Source of the DNA: a virus
Length of the DNA stretch: 30,072 nt
IMG/VR virus record: IMGVR_UViG_3300010885_066418
Location: 1-30,072 of that record
Reading direction: 5' to 3' (one strand)
The first letter of the stretch is position 1. Each line of letters begins with the position of its first letter. Below are positions 13,081 through 20,709 of the stretch, piece after piece. Position numbers and translations under genes: made by a program. The notes below the pieces were generated by a model that had not been told where the DNA came from, searched no databases, and was given only the letters and a program-made list of their open reading frames with translations.

Positions 13081-13794
13081 TTAAAATCTTATAAAGATAT
13101 TTTGAAATTGATTCATTGATCCTCTTATATCGCTCTGAATAGCATTTTCAGAAGGACCAAGATAAATGTCTGATGGGTTTACTTCTCTATCAACTCTCTG
13201 TTGTACTTTTGGTAAAGTAACATTGAAATTTGTATCCTCTTTTACATTCCAAGATCTATAATTGAAACGGATCGGCATATTGATAACGTCAGTCGCTCCC
13301 CAATTTAATGATATATCTGGTAATGATATTGGAAATGCATCTTGAAAGTCAACAGTGATAATTGGTTTTTCAGGAAAGTTTTCTGCATAGACGAATACAG
13401 TTATTGTTGTTGTAAAGTTATTTTTATATTCTAATTCATGTAAAGTGCCCGAACTAATATCAAATGCATAAATCATTTCTAACCAATCTTTAAAAAACTT
13501 CCAGATCTGAGTTTTTTGATCGATACGAAATGTTATATCTAAATCAGTAAACGATGCACCCCATACAGCTTTTTCTGAGTTACCAATGCCTTGTCTTCTA
13601 ATTTCAGATGTTTGTAATGATATACCAGGAAGGCTACAAGCTTCAGCAAAGTATTCTATGATAGAAGCTGTTTTTGTTGCGCCACCATTTAACATACCGT
13701 TTGGTGGAGTTATATTCACAAGGAACCTATTCGCCTTGAGCATACCACCTTCAGCAGAAACTTTTGCTTTAAATACGTTGATATCGAATGCCAT
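13081..13794 (-). CDS. gp19-family tube protein, likely gp54-like
   Basis: A 237-residue protein starting directly after the upstream TAA (TAAATG). The pattern LKANRFLVNITPPNG, EACSLPGISLQTSEIRRQGIG, WGASFTDLDITFRID, WKFFKDWLEMIYAF and TTITVFVYAENFPEKPIITVDFQDAFPISLPDISLNWG is that of the T4 gp19 tail-tube fold (two-sheet barrel with an N-terminal receptor-like strand). T4 gp19 itself is about 163 residues; gp54, the tube initiator, shares the fold and is longer. Its place beside gp26 and near gp48 favours a baseplate tube-initiating role over the main tube protein, which normally sits beside the sheath gene gp18. The assignment to gp54 is an inference. Confidence 0.65.
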   Translation of the reverse strand: MAFDINVFKAKVSAEGGMLKANRFLVNITPPNGMLNGGATKTASIIEYFAEACSLPGISLQTSEIRRQGIGNSEKAVWGASFTDLDITFRIDQKTQIWKFFKDWLEMIYAFDISSGTLHELEYKNNFTTTITVFVYAENFPEKPIITVDFQDAFPISLPDISLNWGATDVINMPIRFNYRSWNVKEDTNFNVTLPKVQQRVDREVNPSDIYLGPSENAIQSDIRGSMNQFQNIFIRF

Positions 13795-14391
13795 TTAGCC
13801 TACCGTTGATAATGATTCTTTGAATACCTTGGACTTATTTGCCTTCGCGAATCGCTCGGTCGGCAACATCACTGCCATGTCCCAATTTGTGACAGGTACA
13901 TTAATAAAATTACTCTGTACATGACTAAACAAATATCTTTTATAACAAGGTGCAAAGTATTTAAACTTGCTTGCATTATTCAATAGTTGATAAGATATCT
14001 TCAACTTGGTTGTATTATCATATTTAGTATTGTTAAGTAGAGAATACAGAGAGTCCATCAGCCGAGCTCTTAGTTGTGGAGAGATGTAATGCAGGTTGAT
14101 TCCATCGAATCCCTGCGAGTCTACGTTAACCAAAAATATGAGTGGAAACTTGTCGTAGTATGGGAGAACTTCTTTGAATTTAGGATCATAGAAGTACATA
14201 AACATCTTACCGATATCACGGGGTGTTACAATTTTAGTTGCATTGTTCTTATCGGTCATCATCCTCTGTGCATTTACAGAGCGAATGTTAGCCGCATTTT
14301 GACGGAACCAGCTGATCGATTCCTTACTAAAGTTCTGGGTAACACCAGCTGTTGTACCTTTATTCGCTAATGTTTGAAAGATATATGCCAT
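13795..14391 (-). CDS. gp2-like DNA end protector candidate
   Basis: A 198-residue protein whose ATG overlaps the gp4 stop (TAATG). Features include an N-terminal LANKG...SWFRQNA segment, a central MYFYDPKFKEVLPYYDKFPLIFLV block, GFDGINLHYISPQLRARLMDSLY, KISYQLL and a C-terminal YKRYLFSHVQSNFINVPVTNWDMAVMLPTERF. I remember such proteins in marine T4-like phages as homologues of gp2, the protein that protects the ends of packaged DNA. In T4, gene 2 is next to gene 4, as here, which supports the call. It is shorter than T4 gp2 (about 274). The alternative is an unnamed neck or baseplate protein. Confidence 0.55.
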   Translation of the reverse strand: MAYIFQTLANKGTTAGVTQNFSKESISWFRQNAANIRSVNAQRMMTDKNNATKIVTPRDIGKMFMYFYDPKFKEVLPYYDKFPLIFLVNVDSQGFDGINLHYISPQLRARLMDSLYSLLNNTKYDNTTKLKISYQLLNNASKFKYFAPCYKRYLFSHVQSNFINVPVTNWDMAVMLPTERFAKANKSKVFKESLSTVG

Positions 14392-14831
14392 TAAAATTTC
14401 AATCCTAATTCTTTTTCAGTAAATATTAAAAATTCCCAACCTTTATCTAAACAGTATTCTCTAGCAGCTTTCCACTTAGCATCGTTTACGCCCCATGTCA
14501 TTACCTCAGTAATATATCGTCTGTTTTTTGTTTTTTGGACGACTGGTGGCTTAGTTTGAGCTGCTGGTTTTACCTCAATCAATACTGTTTTTTTGATACC
14601 ATCTTTATTTATGATTGTTGCAATAAAGTCCACAAAATACCGATGCATTCGATTATCAATAGGTGAACGGTATGGTATGATAACTTCCTCTGATCCCCAG
14701 CTAATAACATTTGGATCAATATCAAAACGGCTCATCAAAAGGCATTCCCAGCGAGAACGATAAATAATATTCGTAGGATCACCTTTGTATTTCTTTGGGT
14801 TTTTGGGTTTAAAATAACCTTTATATGTCAT
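14391..14831 (-). CDS. 4: gp4 head completion protein, nuclease-like
   Basis: A 146-residue protein (T4 gp4 about 150). I choose ATG 14831 (MTYKGYFKPKNPKKYKGDP), which aligns with the known family start, over the in-frame GTG 14846. The conserved blocks are present: NIIYRSRWECLLM, WGSEEVIIPY, DNRMHRYFVDFI, VLIEVKP, QKTKNRRYITEVMTWGVNDAKW and a final GWEFLIFTEKEL. D68 with E86-V-K88 and E29 form a PD-(D/E)XK-like set, as in TnsA-type nucleases. gp4 acts late in head maturation before tail joining. It is the first gene of the leftward operon. Confidence 0.92.
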   Translation of the reverse strand: MTYKGYFKPKNPKKYKGDPTNIIYRSRWECLLMSRFDIDPNVISWGSEEVIIPYRSPIDNRMHRYFVDFIATIINKDGIKKTVLIEVKPAAQTKPPVVQKTKNRRYITEVMTWGVNDAKWKAAREYCLDKGWEFLIFTEKELGLKF

Positions 14832-14846
14832 TGGTCCATCGAACAC

Positions 14847-14870
14847 TAATAAATATCATATGTTATTTAG
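14847..14870. promoter_or_regulatory. divergent late-operon region with late-promoter-like motifs
   Basis: The 53-base gap between gp4 and gp48 holds AATAAATA (14848-14855, + strand), one mismatch from the T4 late -10 TATAAATA. On the other strand lies CTAAATAAC (from 14870). The same 10-mer CTAATAAATA occurs at 6801-6810. No sigma70 -35 boxes are evident. Confidence 0.35.
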
Positions 14871-14884
14871 CAGGATATATTCAT

Positions 14885-15700
14885 ATGTCAATTAGAGATA
14901 CAGTTTCAGAACTTATAGACCAAGGCAAACAAAAAATTGGTATCGCTAATGTTGATTCTGGTGGCGAATATACTTTTCCAGGAGATTTGAATAGTTCATA
15001 TTATATGAATATAGTTTTTTACCAATATAGAAGAGAAGATCTTAATAGTATTGGTAGTGCAAATCGTCTTGCATCGATGCGCCTTCCAATACCAAATAAC
15101 TTAGTTGATAATTATAGTGCAAATTATTCTGATGAACCATTGAATACAGTTTTATCTGCGGGCACAAATGAAGCTCTTGAAGGTGATATTGGCGGAATGC
15201 TTGGAGTTGGAGCGCTGGCTGCTTTAAAAGGAATTACTTCAGCTTCCTTGAATCAAACAGTTTCTGGGTTAAGTGGTGCATTCGGACCAATAGCATCAGC
15301 AATGACTGGTTTATCATTAAATCCATTTTTGACAGTTATGTTTAAATCTCCGAAATATAAACAATATAATTTTTCATGGAGATTATATCCAAAAACCAAT
15401 CAAGAAGCACAAGAGATAGCTAATATGGTAACTTTGACAAGATATCATATGTCACCAGATAGAAGTTCGGGAGTTGGTGGTGCAATTTTATCTTGGCCAA
15501 GTTTAGTTAAGTGTCAAATTTTTGCAAAAGGAGCAGAGCTTTATCCATTCAAGTATGGTGTGATAAAAGATTGCGCTTTCAATTTTGCACCAGACGGAGC
15601 TCCATCATTCTTTAGAGATGGTAGACCGACTGCAGTTGACTTTAAAGTAACAATACAGGAAGTCGAATACTTCTTGAAATCAAGTATGGGAAGCTCATGA
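14885..15700 (+). CDS. 48: gp48 baseplate tail-tube cap
   Basis: A 271-residue protein from ATG 14885, with AGGA (14872-14875) upstream. An earlier in-frame ATG (14825) would read back through gp4 and is rejected. Features resembling T4 gp48 are an N-terminal YTFPGDLNSSYYMNIVFYQYRRED, a central Ala/Gly-rich stretch (about 95-135) ending in LNPFLTVMFKSPKYKQYNFSWRLYPKT, then NQEAQEIANMVTLTRYHM and a C-terminal CAFNFAPDGAPSFFRDGRPTAVDFKVTIQEVE. gp48 caps the hub and starts the tail tube with gp54. It is shorter than T4 gp48 (about 364). It overlaps gp53 by ATGA. Confidence 0.85.
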   Translation: MSIRDTVSELIDQGKQKIGIANVDSGGEYTFPGDLNSSYYMNIVFYQYRREDLNSIGSANRLASMRLPIPNNLVDNYSANYSDEPLNTVLSAGTNEALEGDIGGMLGVGALAALKGITSASLNQTVSGLSGAFGPIASAMTGLSLNPFLTVMFKSPKYKQYNFSWRLYPKTNQEAQEIANMVTLTRYHMSPDRSSGVGGAILSWPSLVKCQIFAKGAELYPFKYGVIKDCAFNFAPDGAPSFFRDGRPTAVDFKVTIQEVEYFLKSSMGSS

Positions 15701-16569
15701 GCGAACAGTATTTTAAGAAGTTCCCAACCATAACTTATAATGGTTATCAAGCCAAAAATATAATGGCACGTGTAAGTTTTTTAAACAGAGTTTACAACAA
15801 GCCAGAGTACTTTTATAATTTAGAATTGATCAACTCCGAAAGAGCTGACAATATTTCTAATGCTGTGTATAACGATCCATACCTATCATGGTTAGTTTAT
15901 TTGTCTAATGGTGTTGTAGATCCATATTACGATTGGAATCTCAATCAGTACGACTTCAACAATTTTTTACAGAGTAAATATGGAGCAGTCGAAAAAGCCC
16001 AGAACAGAGTTGCATACTGGAACAATAATTGGTATGATGATACCGCAAGGATTTCTGTCTCTGAATATAATGCAGCTCTTGACTATAGAAAAAAATACTA
16101 CGAGCCAATTTATGCAGGTAGAAACATTTTAGAGTATAAGCGTAGAGAGGTAAACTGGGTCGTCAATACAAATCAGGTATGGGAATATTCAGTCGATGCT
16201 AGCGCCAATGTTACATTAGATGAGAAGGTAACAATATATTCAAATCAATTACCTGTAGCTAACGGACAGTTGCTATTCTCTAATAGCAGCGTTGTACGCA
16301 TTCATCAGGTATTCGGTACAACTGATACATATAGTAATGGTAGTGTTACTGCAACTCTTTCTGGTGAAGTAAATAAAGTTTCTGTAAATATATCAGAGGC
16401 GAATTTGATCGCAAAGAATATATCCGATGAGGAATTTGTTTATTGGACTCCAGTTACCTATTATGATGTTGAAGATATAAAGAATACAGATAAACAGAGC
16501 ATAAGAGCTTTGAATAAAGAATATGGCACAACTGCCGCACTCCAACTCAAGAGATTGCTTAGTAAATAA
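15697..16569 (+). CDS. 53: gp53 baseplate wedge protein
   Basis: A 290-residue protein starting at an ATGA overlap with gp48. The block ADNISNAVYNDPYLSWLVYLSNGVVDPYYDWNL corresponds to NAIYGNPQLYWVLLMCNDNYDPYYGW in T4 gp53. Around it are FPTITYNGYQAKNIMARVSFLN at the N-terminus and many Tyr/Trp/Asn residues. At about 195-255 there is an inserted beta-rich segment (VTIYSNQLPVANGQLLFSN ... VTATLSGEV) absent from T4 gp53 (about 196 residues). gp53 joins neighbouring wedges around the hub. The C-terminus (RALNKEYGTTAALQLKRLL) fits the family's end. TAATG overlap with the next gene. Confidence 0.9.
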   Translation: MSEQYFKKFPTITYNGYQAKNIMARVSFLNRVYNKPEYFYNLELINSERADNISNAVYNDPYLSWLVYLSNGVVDPYYDWNLNQYDFNNFLQSKYGAVEKAQNRVAYWNNNWYDDTARISVSEYNAALDYRKKYYEPIYAGRNILEYKRREVNWVVNTNQVWEYSVDASANVTLDEKVTIYSNQLPVANGQLLFSNSSVVRIHQVFGTTDTYSNGSVTATLSGEVNKVSVNISEANLIAKNISDEEFVYWTPVTYYDVEDIKNTDKQSIRALNKEYGTTAALQLKRLLSK

Positions 16570-17798
16570 TGGCAGCGTATAATCCAGGAGACATACTAGT
16601 AGCTGAATTGACAATAAAGGGAGTAGACTTCAAAAGAACATTTATAACTTTTGATGTCTATGAGAGTTTACTCATGCCTGGAATTGTGGCTAAGATATTC
16701 CTATTAGATCCAGAAGATTTCATTGGCGAAGGTAAAATTGCTGGTGGTGAAGCAGTAAACATTGCATTCAAATCTCCTGGATCATCAACTGTTGATTATA
16801 AGTTAGTAGTCAATTCAATTGAAAAGGTACAATCAACTCAGGCTATGAAAGCCAAGTCATACATACTGACTTGCTGCTCTGAGGAAGTACATAAAGCAAG
16901 AAACAAATACATCTCTAAATCATATGAGAAAAAACAACTCTCTGAGATGATCAAAGACATCTTTGACAATTTTATTGGTAGCTCAAAGAGTATAGATCTT
17001 GAAGAGACAAAAGGATTGCATAATTTCGTTGTGCCGAAGTTAAAGCCATTCGAGGCTATAGACACTATCAGACGCAGAAGCATATCTGAACAGAATAAGT
17101 CATCGTCTTTTATATTCTTTGAGAATCAAGACGGTTATCACTTCACGACAGTTGAAAAGCTATTTAGAGACGGACAGGTAATCAAGGATCTCGTACAAGA
17201 TTCAGCAACTGGTGGTGACTTTTTTGGTGCAAAGGGCAATGCTGTTCTTGCTGTTGATATACCACAGCAGGTTAATGCAGGCGAGACAATCAGTCGTGGT
17301 TACTTCAATCAGAGCGTGAGAACATTTAATTTCACAACTGGTGAATACAAGATAAAGAATGACATCAAGGATCCTGATAAAGATACTAAAAAGGGTGGTG
17401 ATGGTGAGAGAACGAGCAGTGCATTGAAGAACAAACACTCTCAGGAGGCGAGCAGAATATCTGTATTGCCTGTCAACAACCACAAAGACATTGGTCTCAA
17501 TCAGAAGTCATATATACCCGAACAATCACCTGCACAAACTGCATATGCTGACTCTATATCATCGAGCAGAGTTAATGTAACAGCAGTTGGTGATAGTGCA
17601 TTGAAGGTTGGTGCATTAGTAAATGCCAATCTATTGAAGAAGGTATCACTCAGCACAGCACCAACAATTGATCCTGCATTGTCGGGCAAGTTCCTTGTAT
17701 TCAATTGCCGACACAGAATTAAAGCTCCAGGAGAGAGACCAAGATATACCTGTGAGATGCAATTAGTCAAGGGTGCATTTGAGGATAGCTTCGCATGA
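16569..17798 (+). CDS. central baseplate hub protein, gp27-like
   Basis: A 409-residue protein, near the length of T4 gp27 (391). The first half (MAAYNPGDILVAELTIKGVDFKRTFITFDVYESLLMPG ... KSYILTCCSEEV) and the LSEMIKDIFDNFIG, EAIDTIRRRSISEQNKSSSFIFFENQDGYHF segment are typical of tail hub proteins of the gp27/gp44 type. The C-terminus (SGKFLVFNCRHRIKAPGERPRYTCEMQLVKGAF) forms the last beta sheet. The hub trimer sits at the centre of the baseplate and holds the gp5 spike, whose gene follows with an ATGA overlap. It lacks a recognisable enzymatic motif. Confidence 0.8.
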   Translation: MAAYNPGDILVAELTIKGVDFKRTFITFDVYESLLMPGIVAKIFLLDPEDFIGEGKIAGGEAVNIAFKSPGSSTVDYKLVVNSIEKVQSTQAMKAKSYILTCCSEEVHKARNKYISKSYEKKQLSEMIKDIFDNFIGSSKSIDLEETKGLHNFVVPKLKPFEAIDTIRRRSISEQNKSSSFIFFENQDGYHFTTVEKLFRDGQVIKDLVQDSATGGDFFGAKGNAVLAVDIPQQVNAGETISRGYFNQSVRTFNFTTGEYKIKNDIKDPDKDTKKGGDGERTSSALKNKHSQEASRISVLPVNNHKDIGLNQKSYIPEQSPAQTAYADSISSSRVNVTAVGDSALKVGALVNANLLKKVSLSTAPTIDPALSGKFLVFNCRHRIKAPGERPRYTCEMQLVKGAFEDSFA

Positions 17799-19447
17799 CA
17801 GAAAGAGCTCTTGGTTCACACTTCAAATGGTTTGTTGCCAAAATTGTTAATCGTGGTGATGGCAAGCAGGGCAAGAAAGATACAACAGAGTCTGGTCGTG
17901 TACAGATTCGTATCTTTGGTAAGCATGACGATGAAAAGAATGTACCCGATGAGAAGCTTCCATGGGCTGTGCCATTATTACCTATTGGTGGACCATTAAC
18001 TGGTGCTGGTAGGAGTGGTGTTGGTACCACACCGATTGGTTTGAAGAAAGACACGATTGTTGTTGGCTTCTATGCAGATGCAGAAGAGAGTATACCTATC
18101 ATATTTGGTATACTCACACGCTCTGGTGCTGATGCGGGCAATGACGGCGAAGAGGTAACACCAGACAATAATGATCTACCCAAAGGAGCGCGCACTAAAG
18201 ACACGCAGGGCGAAGATAAGAACGACGTTTCCACCAAGAGAATGACAGAGGACACTGCCAAGGAAGATCAGCTGCATGTTAGTAAGCCAACCATTGGTTC
18301 ATCGCAGTTTGATGGTAGTGACATACACAATACAATCAACAAAGTAGATCCAGGAAATGTTGCAGGTGCATTAGTTAGTGCATTACCTGCAGTAAAGGGC
18401 ATGATGAATGTTCTTGGTGTATCGGGTTCATTATTATCTAATTTCCAGAAGATTGCCAGTGGCAAAATGGATCTTAACACATTAGTATCATTAGCTGGCA
18501 CTGCAACAAAGCTGGCGAGCACGGCACAGAGCGTTTCGCATGCAACAAATCAGATAAGTTCTATATCGAATAGAATACCGAGCACACCATTATCCCAGAT
18601 AGCTCTGGCGACACAGATGATAAACTCAGGCAGGTATAAGACATCAAACCAACAGGACTTACTGACAAGTATTGCAAGAAACCCTGCGATTGCATTGAAT
18701 ATCATCAAGACAGTAATTGGCGCGGAACAGATGCTTGAGAGTGCATTTAGTGGTGGCAACCCGATAGAGGGCATATTAGGTGCGCTGGGTGGAGCAAAGG
18801 GATTGGCTAATCTTGCTGGTGGTGCACAGAGTTTACTTGGACCATTGACAGGTAGCTTTGGTGCTGCATTGGCAGTGGCAGGTATGATGAAGGGATTGGG
18901 TGAGTCAGCATTTGCAGGTAACAAGAGTATACCGATACCGAAGATACCTGGAATGCCAAGGATTAATTTACCTAACTCGAACATCAGCAATATATTAGGT
19001 TCCATACAGAGCGTTAGCAATATTGCGAGTGTTGTGGCTAATATATCTGGGTCACAGGCAGCTGCTGGATTTGCCAATCAATTGAATGGAGCTGCAGTAT
19101 TATCTGGTGCATTCTTGAATTCGAGCATAAATGTCAATGGAGTAACGAGTTTAGCACAGGTAGCGGCTATTAATCGTGCGAATGGTAGAAACATAGTATC
19201 GGTAAGCACAGCACCACCAGTACCCCCATCGAGAGGAACTGCACCGAGAGTAAGATCGAGTACGATTATACCGAACACGAAGATAGTAAATGCAAACTAT
19301 GCGATCAATTCATTAAAGAACTCGAGCATAACGGTTAATTTACCTGATGCATTGACGATTAACGGAATCAGATCAACATTGAACAGGAATGCAGGCGTAG
19401 GATATAGTGTAACGGGAACGGTTAACAGAGTGATAGGAACTAAGTGA
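17795..19447 (+). CDS. 5: gp5-like OB-fold hub/spike protein without lysozyme
   Basis: A 550-residue protein. Residues 1-120 form the gp5 OB fold: HFKWFVAKIVNRGDG, SGRVQIRIFGKHDDEK, EKLPWAVPLLPIGGPLTGAGRSGVGTTPIGLKKDTIVVGFYADAEESIPIIFGIL. They align with T4 gp5 NWFVGVVEDRMDP...GRVRVRVVGLH...EKLPWMSVIQPI. The lysozyme domain that follows in T4 is absent. In its place come an acidic linker (125-190) and some 350 residues of Ala/Gly/Ser/Ile-rich sequence with amphipathic or hydrophobic helices (for example 205-225, 305-385). The role of this part is unknown. The spike beta-helix is encoded by the next gene, overlapping at TGATG. Confidence 0.85.
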   Translation: MTERALGSHFKWFVAKIVNRGDGKQGKKDTTESGRVQIRIFGKHDDEKNVPDEKLPWAVPLLPIGGPLTGAGRSGVGTTPIGLKKDTIVVGFYADAEESIPIIFGILTRSGADAGNDGEEVTPDNNDLPKGARTKDTQGEDKNDVSTKRMTEDTAKEDQLHVSKPTIGSSQFDGSDIHNTINKVDPGNVAGALVSALPAVKGMMNVLGVSGSLLSNFQKIASGKMDLNTLVSLAGTATKLASTAQSVSHATNQISSISNRIPSTPLSQIALATQMINSGRYKTSNQQDLLTSIARNPAIALNIIKTVIGAEQMLESAFSGGNPIEGILGALGGAKGLANLAGGAQSLLGPLTGSFGAALAVAGMMKGLGESAFAGNKSIPIPKIPGMPRINLPNSNISNILGSIQSVSNIASVVANISGSQAAAGFANQLNGAAVLSGAFLNSSINVNGVTSLAQVAAINRANGRNIVSVSTAPPVPPSRGTAPRVRSSTIIPNTKIVNANYAINSLKNSSITVNLPDALTINGIRSTLNRNAGVGYSVTGTVNRVIGTK

Positions 19448-20103
19448 TGGCAGATGAAGAGAAGCAGAAGCAGAGACATCCAGAGACGAGTTATGACGCA
19501 GAGTATTATTATAACAAGAAGAGCGTAACCGAGTCTGGTCATGAGTTTGAATTTGATGATACTCCTGGTAAGGAGCGCATTCGACTTGCGCATCGTTCGG
19601 GATCATATATGGAGTTTAGTAGCGATGGACGTAGAGTAGACAGTATCAAGGGACATTTGCATAGTTATGTTCAGGGAGGCATGACACAGACTATTGACAA
19701 CAACACAGATTTGAAGTACAATGGCAATTTGAGAGTATCATCGGCAGGACAGCATATAGAGATTGATGGATCATCGACGACAGTTGTATCTGATAAGTAT
19801 GGATTGATGATAAAGAGTGGAGCGAGCATTATCATATTGGATGATTTGTATTTGATAGCCAAGAATGTAACGATCAAGGCAGATAATGACATTAATATAG
19901 AGGCTGGTGGCTCGGTTGCTATTAAAGCGAATGGAGGAGACATTAACTTTGTGGCATCAAAGGGTATATCAGCTGATGCACAGGGGGGAGACTTCGAGAC
20001 CAAGAGCTCTGCCAAGACAGTAATGAATGTAGGTTCTACACTGGATACCAAGTCAGGGGGAACAACAACAATGAAAGCACCGAGGATTGATCTGAACCCA
20101 TGA
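19447..20103 (+). CDS. gp5 C-terminal beta-helix spike as a separate gene
   Basis: I use ATG 19447, overlapping the upstream TGA; the GTG just before is less likely. The 218-residue protein begins with a charged segment, then SGHEFEFDDTPGKERIRLAHRSGSYMEFSSDGRRVDSIKG, the sequence that precedes the beta-helix in T4 gp5 and VgrG proteins. The rest repeats short beta strands with V/I-x-G/A-x patterns (VTIKADNDINIEAGGSVAIKANGGDINFVAS), the signature of a triple-stranded membrane-piercing spike. In T4 this is the C-terminal domain of gp5; here it stands alone and must assemble under the OB-fold hub. Overlaps the next gene by ATGA. Confidence 0.9.
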   Translation: MADEEKQKQRHPETSYDAEYYYNKKSVTESGHEFEFDDTPGKERIRLAHRSGSYMEFSSDGRRVDSIKGHLHSYVQGGMTQTIDNNTDLKYNGNLRVSSAGQHIEIDGSSTTVVSDKYGLMIKSGASIIILDDLYLIAKNVTIKADNDINIEAGGSVAIKANGGDINFVASKGISADAQGGDFETKSSAKTVMNVGSTLDTKSGGTTTMKAPRIDLNP

Positions 20104-20300
20104 GCGCCCATAAGTTCGTTATACTAATAGGCAAAACTCTGTATACCTATGATAACTATGATGATATACCATTGGAGTTTGATAATGTAATAGAGTTTCG
20201 CCCTGTGATACCCGATGGACCGCATAGCCATGATGAACATAATGAAATTGACTCATGGAATGATAAGCTAAAAGAACTAATGAAAAGGGAAAGAAAGTAA
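20100..20300 (+). CDS. small hypothetical protein between spike and tip
   Basis: A 66-residue acidic protein, coupled on both sides (ATGA and TAATG). It begins with a hydrophobic strand (KFVILIGKTLYTYDNYDD), then PLEFDNVIEFRPVIPDGPHSHDEHNEID, and ends with a basic helix (WNDKLKELMKRERK). The His/Asp-rich PHSHDEH might bind metal. The tight placement between spike and PAAR tip genes suggests a role in spike assembly, for example as a chaperone or linker. No family is recognised. Confidence 0.75.
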   Translation: MSAHKFVILIGKTLYTYDNYDDIPLEFDNVIEFRPVIPDGPHSHDEHNEIDSWNDKLKELMKRERK

Positions 20301-20590
20301 TGCCTGCAGTAACAAGACAGGGAGATGCTGATGTACCCCACTGCACTGGTATGGTAAGGAGTGGTCATTCGGATAATGTATTTGTGAATGGTATAGGGGT
20401 GAGTCGTCAGGGAGATAGTAATACACCACATCTATTACCAGGAGATCCATGCCCTGTACATGGTGCACCAATAGCTGTGGGGTCTACTACTGTATTCATT
20501 AATGGTAAGGGATGTGGGCGTGTGGGTGATGGAATATCTGGCTGTACGTCTGTGGCTGTGGGGTCGGGTGATGTATTTGCAGGTGGATAG
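20300..20590 (+). CDS. PAAR spike-tip protein (gp5.4-like)
   Basis: A 96-residue protein, the size of T4 gp5.4 (97). It has the PAAR pattern MPAVTRQGDADVPH, VFVNGIGVSRQGDSNTPH, CPVHGAPIAVGSTTVFINGKGCGRVGDGISGC and AVGSGDVFAGG. The repeated Pro-His and Cys-Pro-Val-His positions supply candidate zinc ligands that hold the cone apex. PAAR proteins cap the beta-helix spike with a sharp tip that first meets the host membrane. The gene is directly downstream of the spike, with TAATG coupling to the small ORF before it, and is the last gene before an AT-rich spacer. Confidence 0.93.
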   Translation: MPAVTRQGDADVPHCTGMVRSGHSDNVFVNGIGVSRQGDSNTPHLLPGDPCPVHGAPIAVGSTTVFINGKGCGRVGDGISGCTSVAVGSGDVFAGG

Positions 20591-20709
20591 CCTATGGGCT
20601 GATAGCCTGTGATTCTGTATGATTCTGTATGTCTTCCATGGTATTTTAAATTAATTTAATTAAATGGTGTAGCTTCACCAAGGAATGTATTTATAACGAG
20701 AGAAAAACA
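20591..20709. other. AT-rich spacer between the spike and gp25 blocks
   Basis: This 119-base gap, rare in a region of overlapping genes, holds: GATTCTGTAT twice in tandem (20611-20630); a related GATAGCCTRT pair (20586, 20601); a perfect 14-bp palindrome TTAAATTAATTTAA (20646-20659); a TGGTG/CACCA hairpin (20665-20680) without a U-run; and TATAAATA on the - strand (20695-20688). It may hold the promoter for gp25-gp8, but no clear + strand box is seen. Confidence 0.6.

Noticed and set aside
14825-14884. N-terminal extension of gp48 to ATG 14825.
   Set aside because: It would overlap gp4 and has no ribosome binding site, whereas ATG 14885 has AGGA at a good distance.
18550-19077. 175-residue - strand ORF opposite the gp5-like gene.
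   Set aside because: Hydrophobic Pro/Ala/Leu composition is the mirror of the Ala/Gly-rich coding strand; the + strand gene has clear gp5 homology and coupling.
20665-20680. TGGTG/CACCA hairpin as a terminator after the PAAR gene.
   Set aside because: Only 5 bp and no T-run follows, so termination is not supported.
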